Shown: positions 46,122 through 57,186 of the stretch, piece after piece
Layout of the letters: each line of letters starts with the position of its first letter
How positions within the stretch are numbered: position 1 is the stretch's first letter
Origin: Mantis religiosa
Taxonomy: Eukaryota; Arthropoda; Insecta; Mantodea; Mantidae
DNA: 64,000 bases
Direction of reading: 5' to 3'
NCBI GenBank assembly: GCA_030765055.1
Contig: CM060947.1
Span: 58,802,735-58,866,734 of the forward strand
The notes under the pieces: generated by a model
Databases searched by the model: none
What the model saw: only the letters and a program-made list of their open reading frames with translations
What the model was told of the DNA's origin: nothing
Position numbers and translations under genes: made by a program

Positions 46122-48083
46122 ATGCAACAACCCAACATGACTACATCACATGCGCCCACAGCTCTGACTGTCCCTCTCCCAGCAGAGGAATTTCCTGTCC
46201 TAGAAGTTCCTACTGAACCATCTACTGACGAATACTACCTGTCAGGTGGCAACATCTCCACATTTATGGGTGAAGCCCTAATTGTCAACCCGAGTTTCCC
46301 GCTAGCACGAGGTTTGGTGAGGACTCTAAAACAAGAGCGACAAGCTCGTATCAAGTACCTTGACCAGGCGGACGCACAAATGTTTGCAGTCCCCTCATCC
46401 GACGAACTCTGCCTCACAGCCTCTGCCTTCCGCATTTACTCCTACCACAGATCGAGGTTGGACGCCATCACTGAGTACCTGTTGAAACATGAAATGCATC
46501 AGTTAAACTCCTGGCAAACACCCCACCTTAAAAGAACAGCAAAGGGGTCAATCAGCAACACTGAAAACCCTCCACCAGCTATATCAAACAGCTATGCCGC
46601 TCTCTCAGAGCTAAATGAAGTGGGTGAATTCCCAGAAACATCAGAAGCAACTCAAAAAAGGCGTAAGTGCTCCACGCCCCCTCCTCATGCCGAATCCATG
46701 GATGAGGACCTCGTTGAGGCTGTACAAGCTCCAGCCCATGGAACCCAACCAACCAACGCTCCAGGAGCTACAGCATCACAGAAAACAACTCCCATATACT
46801 TGCGTGATCCGGAACAAGCCCGTGAAATCACCCAAGTGCTACACAATGGTCACCCAGAAATAAGGTTTACCATTAAAAACATGGGTGGCACCATAGCAAT
46901 CCTGCCAGACACGCCCACTGACCACCGCCATATACGTAAAGTCCTCAATGAAGGTGATGTGCAATATCTAACCACCCTTCTTCCAGATGAGAAGCTACTT
47001 TACGTCACTTTGAAGGACTTACCAATGTACGTCACAGAAGAAGAGGTACTAGCCCACCTGAAGACCTTGAAATACCCAGTGGAACGCGTGGGACAGTTAC
47101 GATCCAACCGCACTCCCGGGCAACAAAAGTTACCACACTTTAGGATAGCACTGAAGAAAGAACCTCGCTCCTCAGACATTTACAAAGAGACGCGCATGTT
47201 TGATGCCAAAATTAGGGTCGAAGCCTACCGACCACCCGCTCGCCCTCTTCAGTGCACAAACTGCCAACAATTCCAGCACAGTGCAGCAGGTTGTCGTCTG
47301 GTACCTGTGTGCACATTCTGTGGGGAACCCGGACACAGACGCACAGACTGCAAAGTTATTGGTATACCCGGAGCTAAACCAGTTTGTTACAACTGCGGTG
47401 GGGATCATTCCTGCCGTTACGCTAAATGTCCCGTATGGCAGGAAGCCAGGATTGAAATGGTCCTCAATAAGAATGGACAGCGTACTAGACACGACGCACC
47501 TCCCAAAATCACAAATTCACTGGGACTACCGAAGGAAGCATTTAAAGGTACCCGTTACCCAGGGCTACCTCCGGTACAGCGACTGCAACAAAAGTCCTAT
47601 GCAGCAGCTCTGGCTTCTGGCCCGCAACCATCACAGCCGAAATCTGCACAAATGCCACTTGCCTCGGAGTCTACATCTTCTCCGATCAACCACAGGGCAC
47701 CGACAGCACCACCACCAGCACCACCTAAACAGGCCGTATCGCTCACACCTAGTATGGAACGAAACAACAGCTCACACAGCCAGGTTCCGCCTGTCTCCAC
47801 AACCTCCAAGGGGCGTCAGTTGGAGACAAGAACTCCAGCACAGCAGAGATTGCTGCCACGTTCCTCAACGGATCCACCACAGCCCACCTCACAACCGTCC
47901 ATCCCATCTCTACCTGATGAGCAGTTCCTTAACCTACTGTCACGCATACCGCTCAATCTACAGGCCGACTTCGCTGCAGACCTAGCGGAGGCTCTTACCA
48001 AAAGACCCTCAAGCATCCCACCTCAAACCATCCTAGTCCACACCATCTACGTCTTCTTCGGCAAATATGGCAGACACGACTAG
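46122..48083 (+). CDS. Retrotransposon ORF1 (gag-like nucleic-acid-binding protein)
   Basis: An intact 653-residue ORF starts MQQPNMTTSHAPTALTVPLP. In Jockey-type elements this protein binds the element RNA and forms the particle used in target-primed reverse transcription. Residues about 225-375 contain a PRE_C2HC-like region (LLYVTLKDLPMYVTEEEVLA). Three zinc knuckles follow at about 376-437: CTNCQQFQHSAAGC, CTFCGEPGHRRTDC (both CX2CX4HX4C) and CYNCGGDHSCRYAKC. The C-terminal 200 residues are rich in proline, serine and glutamine. A second in-frame ATG follows at codon 6. ORF2 opens 25 bp after its stop. Confidence 0.93.
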   Translation: MQQPNMTTSHAPTALTVPLPAEEFPVLEVPTEPSTDEYYLSGGNISTFMGEALIVNPSFPLARGLVRTLKQERQARIKYLDQADAQMFAVPSSDELCLTASAFRIYSYHRSRLDAITEYLLKHEMHQLNSWQTPHLKRTAKGSISNTENPPPAISNSYAALSELNEVGEFPETSEATQKRRKCSTPPPHAESMDEDLVEAVQAPAHGTQPTNAPGATASQKTTPIYLRDPEQAREITQVLHNGHPEIRFTIKNMGGTIAILPDTPTDHRHIRKVLNEGDVQYLTTLLPDEKLLYVTLKDLPMYVTEEEVLAHLKTLKYPVERVGQLRSNRTPGQQKLPHFRIALKKEPRSSDIYKETRMFDAKIRVEAYRPPARPLQCTNCQQFQHSAAGCRLVPVCTFCGEPGHRRTDCKVIGIPGAKPVCYNCGGDHSCRYAKCPVWQEARIEMVLNKNGQRTRHDAPPKITNSLGLPKEAFKGTRYPGLPPVQRLQQKSYAAALASGPQPSQPKSAQMPLASESTSSPINHRAPTAPPPAPPKQAVSLTPSMERNNSSHSQVPPVSTTSKGRQLETRTPAQQRLLPRSSTDPPQPTSQPSIPSLPDEQFLNLLSRIPLNLQADFAADLAEALTKRPSSIPPQTILVHTIYVFFGKYGRHD

Positions 48084-48108
48084 GATCATCAACCAACTCC
48101 TAAACTAA

Positions 48109-50756
48109 CGCATCTGCTCATGGAATGCTAATGGTCTCCGCCACAAACTGAGAGAGGCAGCAAACTTTCTGGCAGTAAACAAGGTGGACATATTTCTAGT
48201 CCAAGAAACGCGCTTTACTCCCAACATCCAATCTACAATACCTGGTATGTTGTGCCATCGTGCGGATAGAGCTGACGGCTATGGAGGAACGGCCGTGTAC
48301 ATACGGCGTGGTATCCAGCACTTTAGGATACATTTACCAGCCACACAAGGCTTGGAAGGTACAGGAGTCCAACTTCAGACAGACAAGGGCCCACTCAATA
48401 TCTTCTCCATTTATATCCCTCCTGGCAGAGCCATTTCCTTCCGGGACCTGGACGTGATATTTACTGGTACCTCTACGATAGCTCGTGGTGACTTTAATGC
48501 CAAGAGCACCCTCTGGAACTCCACCATCACAAATCCAAGAGGTCGTCTCCTAGAAAGGTGGAGCGCAGAAATCTGGCTGTACTTGCCTCTTCTTCCCCCA
48601 CTATCACCTACGGGGATCGACGACCGCCTGACTGGTTGGGTATAGCTCTTCTTCATAATGTACGCTGTCATCCCACTATGTTCTCTATTCCTGAGCTGTC
48701 CTCTGACCATTACCCTCTGTTACTCCTCTTTCAGGCTAAAGTAAAACCAGAAACCTTAACACCAACAATACATCCCAGGAACACAAATTGGAACCTCTTC
48801 TCCAAAATTATGGCTAGCAAACCGGTCATAATACAGCCATGTCCCACTCCTGCCTTAGCTGATGAACTAGCAAATTCCATCACCACCACCATGGTAGCTG
48901 CCATGAAAGAAGCAACACCAGTTCGACGAGCCCCATACAATCCACAGAAACCCCTTCCCCAACCAATACGTCAGCTAATAACCGCCAAAAACAGAGCAAG
49001 GCGTAGATACCAAAACACACGCAACCCACAGGACAAGCATGAGTGGAATAGACTCCAGGCTACGATAAAAATGGAAATCTCAGACTTCAGCAACGATGAA
49101 TGGGAAAGACGTCTCAGCACTCTTGATCCTGCCGATGTCTCCCTCTGGAGGATGTCTAAGGCATTGCTGCGCATCCCCTCCTCTGACCCGCCACTGACCG
49201 ATGGGAGACGATTAGCCCAATCGTCCAGAGAAAAGGTGGAACTACTTGCCGAACACCTGGCCTCCACCTTTCATCCAGCTGAGTCCCCAGATGCTCAACA
49301 GGTAGCAGATATAGAAGAGGCAGTGAGTCGCTTCATTCACTCTCCTTATGAAGCACACGACATACCCCTTACAACACCCCAGGAAGTTGGACAAATCATT
49401 GTCTCAGTTCGTCCTTTTAAAGCTCCTGCGTATGACAAAATACCCTACGCCGCCTTCAAAGCCCTTCCGAAAAATTGGACTGACTTACTCACCCACCTAT
49501 TCAACAGTCTTCTTCTCCTCTCTCACTTTCCTGCTGCATGGAAGCATGCTCGCATAATCACCCTCCCTAAACCAGGCAAAGACTCCAAAAATATCACAAA
49601 CCACCGCCCAATCAGTCTTCTCCCTGCCATTAGCAAATTATTCGAAAAGGTGCTTCAACGTCGCCTACAACACATCATGGATGATCCAAATATCCTCAGA
49701 CCAGAACAATTTGGTTTTCGGCGACAACATTCCACCTCACACCAACTCCTACGCTTCGTCGACGACACCATCCGTGGCTTCAACAACAGACACTATGTTG
49801 TAGCCTTATTTCTTGACATCTCCAAGGCCTTCGATTCTGTCTGGCACGAAGGTTTTCTCTTTCGCCTAATCCAATATGCCTTCCCCGCTTACCTCATTCA
49901 TCTACTTCATAAATATCTAGCAAATCGCACCTTCGTCGTTGCTAGAGACGATATTGAATCCCAGCCATACTCTATTCACGCAGGAGTTCCACAGGGCAGC
50001 GTCCTTGGCCCCCTGCTCTTCCTAACCTACATAAACACCATACCCACCATCAGTAGCTGCAACTTATATCCATTTACGGATGACACAGCCATCTCCACAG
50101 CATCCACCAGACATCTGACAGCAGTACAGCGAACACAAAGGTATGCTGATATGCTGACCGCGTGGTTCCTCACTTGGAGGCTACGGATCAATGCAAACAA
50201 ATCGCAGGCTGTTACATTCAGTCGTCACCAGCTGCATGATGTTCCTGAGCTGCGTCTGGCAGGAGCTGCCGTACAATGGAAATCGGAAGCCCAATATCTA
50301 GGGGTAGCATTAGACATGCGCCTTACTTGGAAAGCCCATATCACATCGCTGGCAAATAAAGTCTCCAGAAGAATGTCCATGCTATATCCCCTCTACAACA
50401 GGAAGTCTCCACTAGCACTAAGAAACAAGCTACTCATATACAAACAGGTACTAAGACCCGCCTTGACATATGCCTGCCAAATATGGGGAGTTGCAGCTAA
50501 AACTCACCTCAACAAACTTCAAGTACTCCAGAACAGATACCTTCGCACAACAATAGGTGCTGATTGGTACATACCAAACGCTAACATACACGCTGACCTA
50601 TCCTTTCCTACATTGACTGAATACATCCTTGACCTTTCACGCAAATTCTATGCCACCCTTCCAGACAGTTTCAATCATTTAATCCGTGGCCTCGGGGAAT
50701 ATGATATTGACCCAGGAAACACCTACCCTCATCCCAGAGCTGTTCTAGACACCTAA
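48109..50756 (+). pseudogene. Retrotransposon ORF2: endonuclease plus reverse transcriptase, one frameshift
   Basis: The endonuclease frame (48109-48645) opens CSWNANGLRHKLREAANFLA right after a TAA, with no upstream ATG. It has the catalytic-type VQETR, YGGTAVYIRRG and RGDFNAKSTLWNS. Near 48575 the frame moves by one base, which a single-base deletion would explain. The second frame (48558-50756) holds the last endonuclease block (ELSSDHYP) and the RT: PKPGKDSKNITNHRPISLLP, LFLDISKAFDSVWHEG (motif A), GVPQGSVLGPLLFLTYI (motif B) and FTDDTAI (motif C, FADD more usual). The C-terminal region runs to residue 732. Apart from the shift and the missing start it looks complete. Confidence 0.92.
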
Positions 50757-51001
50757 CATCATTCCATCACAGAAACTCCAAATTTCAAATTATTATAAAT
50801 TATTCTTTCACATTCACTCTACCCGACTTTACATTATCCTTCTAGAAACAAAACTCACCGTCTAACCACCATCTTTCTATTACATTGTCTAATGCCAGTA
50901 AGGGACAATGTCCCGGAATGGCTAAATGTCGAAGGCCCCTGCTCCTCAGAGTAGGGTGCACCTTCAACGACACCACTGCTGCTGTTGTTGTCCTGCAATG
51001 A

Positions 51002-52333
51002 CTTGATCCTCCCAACTAATTAAGTGGAATGACCTTTTGTCCCAATTCATCCTCCGATGCAGGACAACTAAGTTGCCTTTTTCTTTCTTAGTGTCGTACT
51101 TTTGAACCTTTTACCTCTCTGACCTTACAGGCTAATCAAATACACGTTCAGGCCTGGAGAAAGTGACATCATTGTTGATCAACTATGTGAATGTAACTAT
51201 GAGCGCTGCAACTTGATCACGTGGGGTCAGTTTTCGTCATTTTAGTTTTCACGATTACCTGCAAGGAATAGTAGCTTAGGGATTTTGGTCCCACTTGCTG
51301 GTTTATTTTGATCTATTAAAAACAACCATGAAATCAAAGGCCATAAAATTGTGTCCTAAATAAAAAATCACCTCTAACACTTATGTAGACCCTGAAAGGT
51401 TATCTATCACATTCTATAAAACTTTGCTGGTGTATGTGTAGATATAGCTATACATGTTTCAAGGGTCCTACATGTACTTTTAGGGTTCCCCAAATCCAGT
51501 TCAGAGCACCCACAACAGTAAGACAATGTGGTTCTTTATGTTCCAAAGGCAGCTCCTGGAAGTGAAGGATAAGGGAGAGATCCAAAAGAGCACCGGATGA
51601 GGGAGATAATCACTCAAGCGTGGACGGGGTGTCTAAAGTTTCCAGATCAAGCGCAACTAACGCGGTGCAACATCGCCCTCAAGATCCGAGCTCTCTCCCC
51701 TAGGTTTCCTTGAGGGAAGTCGCTTTCAAAGAACGAGTCGCTCAGCAGCGTGACTGGCAAAAAAAGAAACCTTCACAGAACACATCATCAATACCAGCCC
51801 CCACACGCTCTACACTGTCACCTGTTCCTTCAACCCTAAATCAATTGATGATAATGATAAAGCTATGTTTTGTACAAGAAATTATGCACAGGAAAGTAAG
51901 ACTAGAAGAGGAAATACCTTTTTATTCGACAAACAACCAGACTCTATCTATCAAAAACCTTAGCATTGTGGCTAGTGTGAAGAAATAATTAATTTCCATC
52001 AATTAACTTAATTAGTAACCTATGCTTAGACCGGGAAGTCACCGAAAATAGTACCCTGGGCCCCTTGAAATCAAGCCTCACACGTTATCGCGTGAAGCTA
52101 TCTCGCTCAATGCAAGACAGATATTGAAACATATCGAGAAGGCTAATATAAAGTATATTTTGTTAGTTGGCCAGTTCTCTTCCCTCCACCTCCGGAAGCC
52201 AGTCTCTGGCCGGAGAGGTAAGTTTAAAGATAAGGCAGATTCGGTAAGATGAGCGGCAGTGTGAAATGCTTTCCCCCATAATCACACATTCCGTTTGCCT
52301 TCTACCTGACACATAAACAAACAGGTAATGGCC
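51002..52333. other. Unassigned intergenic region
   Basis: About 1.3 kb. The ORF at 51710-51988 is not recognised and the rest shows no element ends. Confidence 0.45.
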
Positions 52334-52480
52334 GGCCCTCGTAGCCATGGTCGTTAGAGAGTATGTCTTTAGCATTCCGTCGCGCAGAGGGTCGCGGTTC
52401 GAGTCCCGCCTCGGGCATGGATGTATATGTGTTATGTATGTGTATTGCGTTTATGTACCACTAGAGAAAATAGATTCCCC
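52334..52480 (+). repeat. tRNA-derived SINE, family 3
   Basis: The tRNA-like head GGCCCTCGTAGCCATGGTCG has a B box GCGGTTCGAGTCCC and closes with TCGGGCATGG. An AT-rich stretch of TATGTGT-like repeats follows. It differs from the other SINE families in this window. Confidence 0.55.
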
Positions 52481-53415
52481 CCCGGTAGCCAAATGGGTTC
52501 TTCCGGAACGCCAGATGACGTTTGCCACAGTGGCGGTCATTCGGGTTTTGTATTAAACGTCTTATTCGACCTAATCAAATGCATCCCTTGAACTGAAGAG
52601 TTGGCAAGAAAAGTTGAAAGAGGATTAATAACATTAGAGAATATTAGTTAAAAACATAGCGACATTGCTAGACAGCTCGCATGTCATAGTGTGAAATCGC
52701 CCTCTAACCACATTACTGACCTAAGCCAAACCTTGAGTTGGCAACAGCAGTTAAATACAATTAATATGTTTTACTACTTTGGTTTTGTTTTGTCATACTG
52801 TAGTTCTTATACTGCTGAAGACATTTAAATAATTTCGATGCTGCCTTCTTAAAAATAAACCTCACAATTTATCTTAAAGTACATTGAAATTGTTTACAAT
52901 GTACAGTGTTAGGCAGAAGCGTAGTAACACTTCACTAATTTACACGACTGGTATACTGCTGGTTTCTTTTTAGATATTAATGTTACATTTCTCGACTGGA
53001 AACTAGATGAACTTAAATGTAGAATACATAGAAGATGTTCATCCGAAACGCTGCTGGGTAGCACACTTTTGTTCATCATCAATATGCTAAACACTTGTGT
53101 ACATTTATAAGGGTTACCAACATGACCGTTAATTTGCTTGCAAAAAGATGCGACTTCGGAAAATTTTAGGCAGGGATGTATACAAATCCAAACCATGTTT
53201 TCCTGAACTGCGCAATGTTGTACTGTTTTGAAAGTTTATATACACCGCATGAGCTGCATTGAGATATCTTTTTAGAGTTAAGATCGTAATGTATTCAATG
53301 TTGTAGGACATACCAAGGCGTTTAACCATCGTGAAGAACAAGAAAATGCCGGTTCAACAATTACAGTACACAGCATGATTTTTGCAGCAAAGTATCTGAT
53401 ACGTGTAGGTATACT
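52481..53415. other. Unassigned intergenic region
   Basis: About 930 bp. The minus-strand ORFs at 52909-53196 and 53129-53341 overlap in different frames and match nothing I know. Confidence 0.4.
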
Positions 53416-53424
53416 TAGCTTCCG

Positions 53425-53496
53425 GAGAAGGCCACGTCGTAGGATGGCTAGTTGCCGACGTTTCGCCCACCATTTTGTAGGCTTCTTCAGGGCTCG
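53425..53496 (-). ncRNA. Hammerhead-ribozyme-like motif (degenerate)
   Basis: On the minus strand CTGAAGA is followed by a short helix-II-like arm (GCC...GGC), then CGAAAC, then a six-pair arm ACGTCG...CGACGT. This is the arrangement of a hammerhead core with helix III. Two defects argue against activity: one extra base between CTGAAGA and helix II, and G at the position where the cleaved base should not be G. Penelope-like retroelements are known to carry hammerheads, so it may be a remnant. Confidence 0.3.
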
Positions 53497-53589
53497 AGTG
53501 CGAGCCCGGCATTTTTTGTTTTTATTTTGTTATGCTGTAAAAATGCCAAGTGTGTTAAGAATTAAAAGAATATGTGTGAATAAGCCAAT

Positions 53590-53942
53590 CTACCTGGAAC
53601 AAGAAACAAGTGTTGACACCGTGGGTAAAAAAAGTTACAAATTCTGCCTTTGTTGACCCACAAAAAGTTAATCTACCACTGCTACATATCAAACTTGGAA
53701 TCATTAAGCAGTTTGTCAAGGCTTTGAATAATGCAACCTCTGTTTTCATCATTCTTCAAGTAAGTTTCAGATGCAAAAGTCAAGGACGGCATTTCTGAAG
53801 TGCCACAAATTAGAAAGCTGCTGAAAGACCGAAACTTTGAATGCCGCGGAATTTGCCGCATGGATTTTAATCAGAGACTTCATGACGAAGTTCCATGGAA
53901 ATGTAAAGAGTGGATGGTACGAAAAGGTAGTGAAAACCATTT
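53590..53942 (+). pseudogene. Arthropod repetitive-protein remnant (LPLLHIKLG type)
   Basis: The readable frame has FVDPQKVNLPLLHIKLGIIK and QFVKALNNATSVF. A later frame has EVPQIRKLLKDRNFE. I recall this order (VDPxKVxLPPLHIKLGLMKN, then an IRKLLxDxxFE block) from uncharacterised transposon-associated proteins that are common in arthropods. At least one frameshift separates the blocks (near 53755) and no full protein is possible. Function unknown. It ends where the inverted-repeat element at 53943 begins. Confidence 0.4.
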
Positions 53943-54099
53943 TGGATCATAAGACCTGAAGTTCTCCTGGCGACGAGTATATTCAAGATTTTCTCGGGAA
54001 GCAAGCCAGGTGAAAACACGATTAGAAATCGGGGTTTCGGAAGCTTACATCGCTCCCATCTTCAGGATATGTTTAAGAAATGTTATAATCACTAACTAG

Positions 54100-55064
54100 A
54101 TCATCGTCATCTTCAAGGATTGGGCCCTGTGATCCGTTCCGTTCTTTTCAAGAGCCTACCGATCCTTCCAGCGTAGAGCTGGGCGTCCCACATCACTCTT
54201 TCCCTTCGGCATATAATCTAAAACTCTTCTTGTAAGTCGTTCCGCGTCCATTCTTTAAATATGATTTATCCTTCATTTTTCGTTCTTTATTATTTTACTG
54301 TTTAAATTAAAAATCCCGTGTTCTTCCCTTATTTTTTCGTTTCTTACGTGGTCGATTCTTTTATAACCTGCCACGCTTCTCAAAAATCTCATCTCTGCCG
54401 ATTCTAGCTGTTTGCGTTGTTTCTTTATCAGTGTCCATATTTCGGAACCTTATGTTAACTTTGGGACTGCCATTATCTTATAAAATCTCATCTGTGTTTC
54501 CTTTCGTGTTTTCCTGTTCAGCGTTCTTATTATAGTCCCACACCTTTGATTGAATCTGTTTAATTTCACCTCCATATACTTGTTGTTATTTGCTACTGCT
54601 ACTGTGTAGCCTAGATAGTTAAAACTATTAACCTGTTCTATTATTTTATTGTTTATAACTACTTTTGCTCTTATGTTGTTCTTTCCTCTAAAAGCCATTA
54701 CTTTAGTTTTGTGTTCTGAGATTGAAAGTTTATATGTTTCCGCTATGTTGTTTAAACTATACACTGCTCTTTGCATGTCATCTTGTGAGTGGGAAGTTAT
54801 CACTTGATCATCAGCAAATAATACTGTATTTAAAATTATGTTTCCATTCAGTGCATTTTGTTTTATACTTTGCTGCCATTCTTGTACCATATTATCAGTA
54901 TAGATATTAAAGAGTGTAGGCGATAGAGGGCATCCTTGTCGCACTCCTTTATTTATGTCCAATGCTTCTGTTTTCCTTCCATTCTTTATTATGTTTATTG
55001 TAGTGTTTTTATACATAACTTGCACAGTCCCTATTAAATGTTCTGGTATTTCACAATTTTCCAT
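54100..55064 (-). pseudogene. LINE reverse transcriptase fragment
   Basis: The frame 55064-54450 (204 codons) has INKGVRQGCPLSPTLFNIYT (motif B), NTVLFADDQVITSHSQDDMQ (motif C with FADD) and the thumb VNSFNYLGYTVAV and RNRKTRKETQMRFYKIMAVP type sequence. After a stop near 54450 the same family continues (QLESAEMRFLRSVAGYKR, GRPALRWKDR) to about 54130. Motif A and the endonuclease are missing. It is related to the fragment at 39115. Confidence 0.8.
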
Positions 55065-55512
55065 CGCTATCCAAATTTTTCTTGGCTTGGGTCGTCAACA
55101 TATTTTCAGTCCGGCTTTTTTATGAGAATTGTAAGTTCCTTTTTTACTAGATTGGGTTACCAGCCCAATGCTATACCCCCATCCTGGAGGGCCCGGTTTT
55201 ATATCGGAGTTGTGCTCTCCTAGGTGAGGTCTTACTGGACTTCGAACCTCATCTGTCCTTTTCTAATGTATTATCCCCATATTGGAGGGATGCCTCTTCC
55301 GCGACTTTGCCGTACTGAAGAACTTCTTCTCCGCCGAAAATCCCGTTGAGGTCTTCAGACTTAACCCTGTGTAAGGGGCCCTTTGACCAGCAACTGTACT
55401 ACAAATATTTATTTCCCCTCGGGAGCCCGGGTGGCCCAGATATCCTCTTAGGCACTGGGTTGGCTACTTGCAACAGTAAGGTTGGGCGATGGGGTCGCCA
55501 CGTCCCTACGCC
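54104..55512 (-). mobile_element. LINE copy nested in the inverted-repeat element
   Basis: The insertion lies inside the left-arm sequence (breaks near 54103 and 55513). On the minus strand, 55512-55080 resembles a 5' non-coding region, then an RT region follows directly, so the copy is internally deleted. The 3' end is GATGACGATGAT, like the short tandem tails of CR1/L2/RTE-type LINEs. I cannot fix the clade. Confidence 0.6.
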
Positions 55513-55863
55513 ATAGATATAACACAAAAATCAACATAGACAAAACAGTACCCATACTCGCGTCACTGAAAAAAGACTATCTGTAGTAATTTAAATGTCA
55601 GGTCAGGAGATGGCGTGAATGTAGGAAACTATTTAGGTCAGAAAAACGTAACTACTTAATTTGATGATCAAGCTTCTTAAGATGTTGGATCATATGAAGG
55701 AGTTGGGGTGTAGAATGAGCCTGAAACTGCACTTCCTTCATTCTCATCTCGATCACCGTCTCTAAAACCTTGCGGCTGTTAGTTAAGAGATGTGAGAGAG
55801 GTTTCTTCAAGATATCAAGGAGGCGGAAAGAATATACCCGGGGAGGTGGAACGTACCATTGAT

Positions 55864-56073
55864 TTTTTTTTATTTATTTGTTTACTTGTGTATTTATTTA
55901 TTTTGTAATTTACGTCCTTTAAACTTTTAAGTCATAGCAGATGATGAATTAAACTGGTGAAATGATGCTCAAATGGGCCCAGGGTCCATGTAGCTTAGAA
56001 TTACCCGACATTCGTCTTTTAGGATAAGGGAAACCCCGGAAAAAGCCTAATCCAGGTAACTCACACTGACCGA
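55864..56073 (-). repeat. tRNA-derived SINE, family 1, with 13 bp target duplication
   Basis: The minus-strand copy has the GGTAACTC...CTTATCC body, GGGCCC...TTTGAGCATCA and an A-rich tail on the left. It lacks most of the head (starts at CGGTCAGTGTGAGTTACC). ACGTACCATTGAT flanks it exactly at 55851-55863 and 56074-56086, so this is a 5'-truncated insertion. Confidence 0.9.
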
Positions 56074-56086
56074 CGTACCATTGATG

Positions 56087-56541
56087 ACCGATTACGGTTG
56101 GCATATGAAAAGAGATGACAAACATGCAGCAGACAGACGCCGTCATTTAAAGTGGACATTTAGGACTGTTTGCAAAGCAATTTTTTTCCTGAAATAACAT
56201 CTCCAGGTGTTGTTTCACGTATACATTGCCTTCATTGAGAATTCTTTGGTCACATTTAATTGCTGGAACATAGAAATCACGAACTTGTGCGCTTCAACAA
56301 TATGTGAACCAAGATACTCCGGCTCGATCCTAGGTATTGGCACTTACATAGATGAAACTTGTGTTTATTTAGCCCCCTCACTCAACAAATAGTGGAGTAG
56401 ACATGTCGTGGACTGTTTACAAAATATCACTACATTTTCTCTATATATCCAAGTTATCTTAATTTTTAGTACTTTTTATTCTTGTATTTCTTATTTTGGA
56501 GTACCTGTAGTAAGCGAAATTCCAGAGGGAAAATATATTAT
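56087..56541. other. Unassigned spacer
   Basis: About 450 bp with no supported feature. Confidence 0.4.
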
Positions 56542-56614
56542 CGACCGTGACAGGATTCGAACCTGCAATCTTCGGATCCGAAGTCCGACACCTCATTCAT
56601 TAGGCCACACGGTC
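56542..56614 (-). tRNA. tRNA-Arg(TCG), D-arm variant
   Basis: A 73 nt tRNA-Arg with intact acceptor, anticodon and T stems and loop CTTCGGA. The D region reads CCTAATGAATGAGGTG where the other genes have CCTAATGGATAAGGCG, so one D-loop G of the conserved GG pair is A. This pair contacts the T loop, so folding may be weaker. It could be an ageing gene or a pseudogene. Confidence 0.82.
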
Positions 56615-57186
56615 ACATGTGCGCTGCGTTTCTCGGTATCTAAAATGTTTTCACACTTTACCAAATTGTATAGCTTTTGCAACTTTTCAAACCCGAACAT
56701 ATCATCCCTTGAAACACTTAAACATCCATCTAATCCTTGTTTCACATAAGCTTGCCCCGTATCTCTTAACGGTCACGTGACCTTACCACCTCTCATTGGC
56801 TTCTGTTGTGCTGCAGACCGTTGTGCGGTACAAATTAGTTCGTTATTTAACATGGTGATATATCTTTATATGTTGGAAGAGAATTGTCAAATTCATATTT
56901 TCGTAATTGTTTTATTTAAATATATTACGGAACAGAGTTGATTTATCTGAAATGCATGTTAATTCTTACACGAAGTAAAGAGGAGGTCCCTCTGCTCTCA
57001 AGCACATGACACGATAGCACGTGATTTAGCGGTAGTGGTGACATATTTGTTTATATGACTTTTATCACTGACCTTGTTTAGAACTGGATTAGTAGTATAT
57101 CGCCATTCGAAGGTGTGTTGTGCCGAGTGCGAGAGCTAAATTATTTTATTGATCGTTTATTTCGCCTGTACTTATTATATCTGTAA
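56615..57186. other. Unassigned spacer
   Basis: About 570 bp with no supported feature. Confidence 0.4.

Larger units (their letters stand above)
45650..51001 (+). mobile_element. Full-length Jockey-like non-LTR retrotransposon with 14 bp target duplication
   Basis: TTGTCCTGCAATGA occurs exactly at 45650-45663 and 50988-51001. The element between them (45664-50987, 5324 bp) has a 458 bp 5' leader, ORF1, ORF2 and a 230 bp 3' untranslated region ending CACTGCTGCTGTTG with no poly(A). Two ORFs, a PRE_C2HC plus triple zinc-knuckle ORF1, an AP-type endonuclease and a reverse transcriptase place it in the Jockey group. An exact duplication and one near-intact gene set point to a fairly recent insertion. 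Confidence 0.93.
53943..55690 (+). mobile_element. Long-inverted-repeat element, copy 2, split by a LINE
   Basis: The pieces 53943-54103 and 55513-55690 match the left arm of the element at 58656 in order and orientation (CCTGAAG-TCTCCTGGCGAC, GGAAGCAAGCCAGGTGAAAA, CTTCAGGATA, then ATATAACACAAAAATC and CAGGAGATGGCGTGA). About 1.41 kb of LINE sequence lies between them. The right arm and the spacer are not seen. Confidence 0.7.

Noticed and set aside
47200..47985. 261-codon ORF overlapping ORF1 of the retrotransposon
   Set aside because: It is the +1-frame shadow of ORF1; the zinc knuckles are in the other frame.
52909..53341. Minus-strand ORFs as a hAT-type transposase fragment
   Set aside because: I could not match catalytic or dimerisation motifs; the resemblance was too weak.
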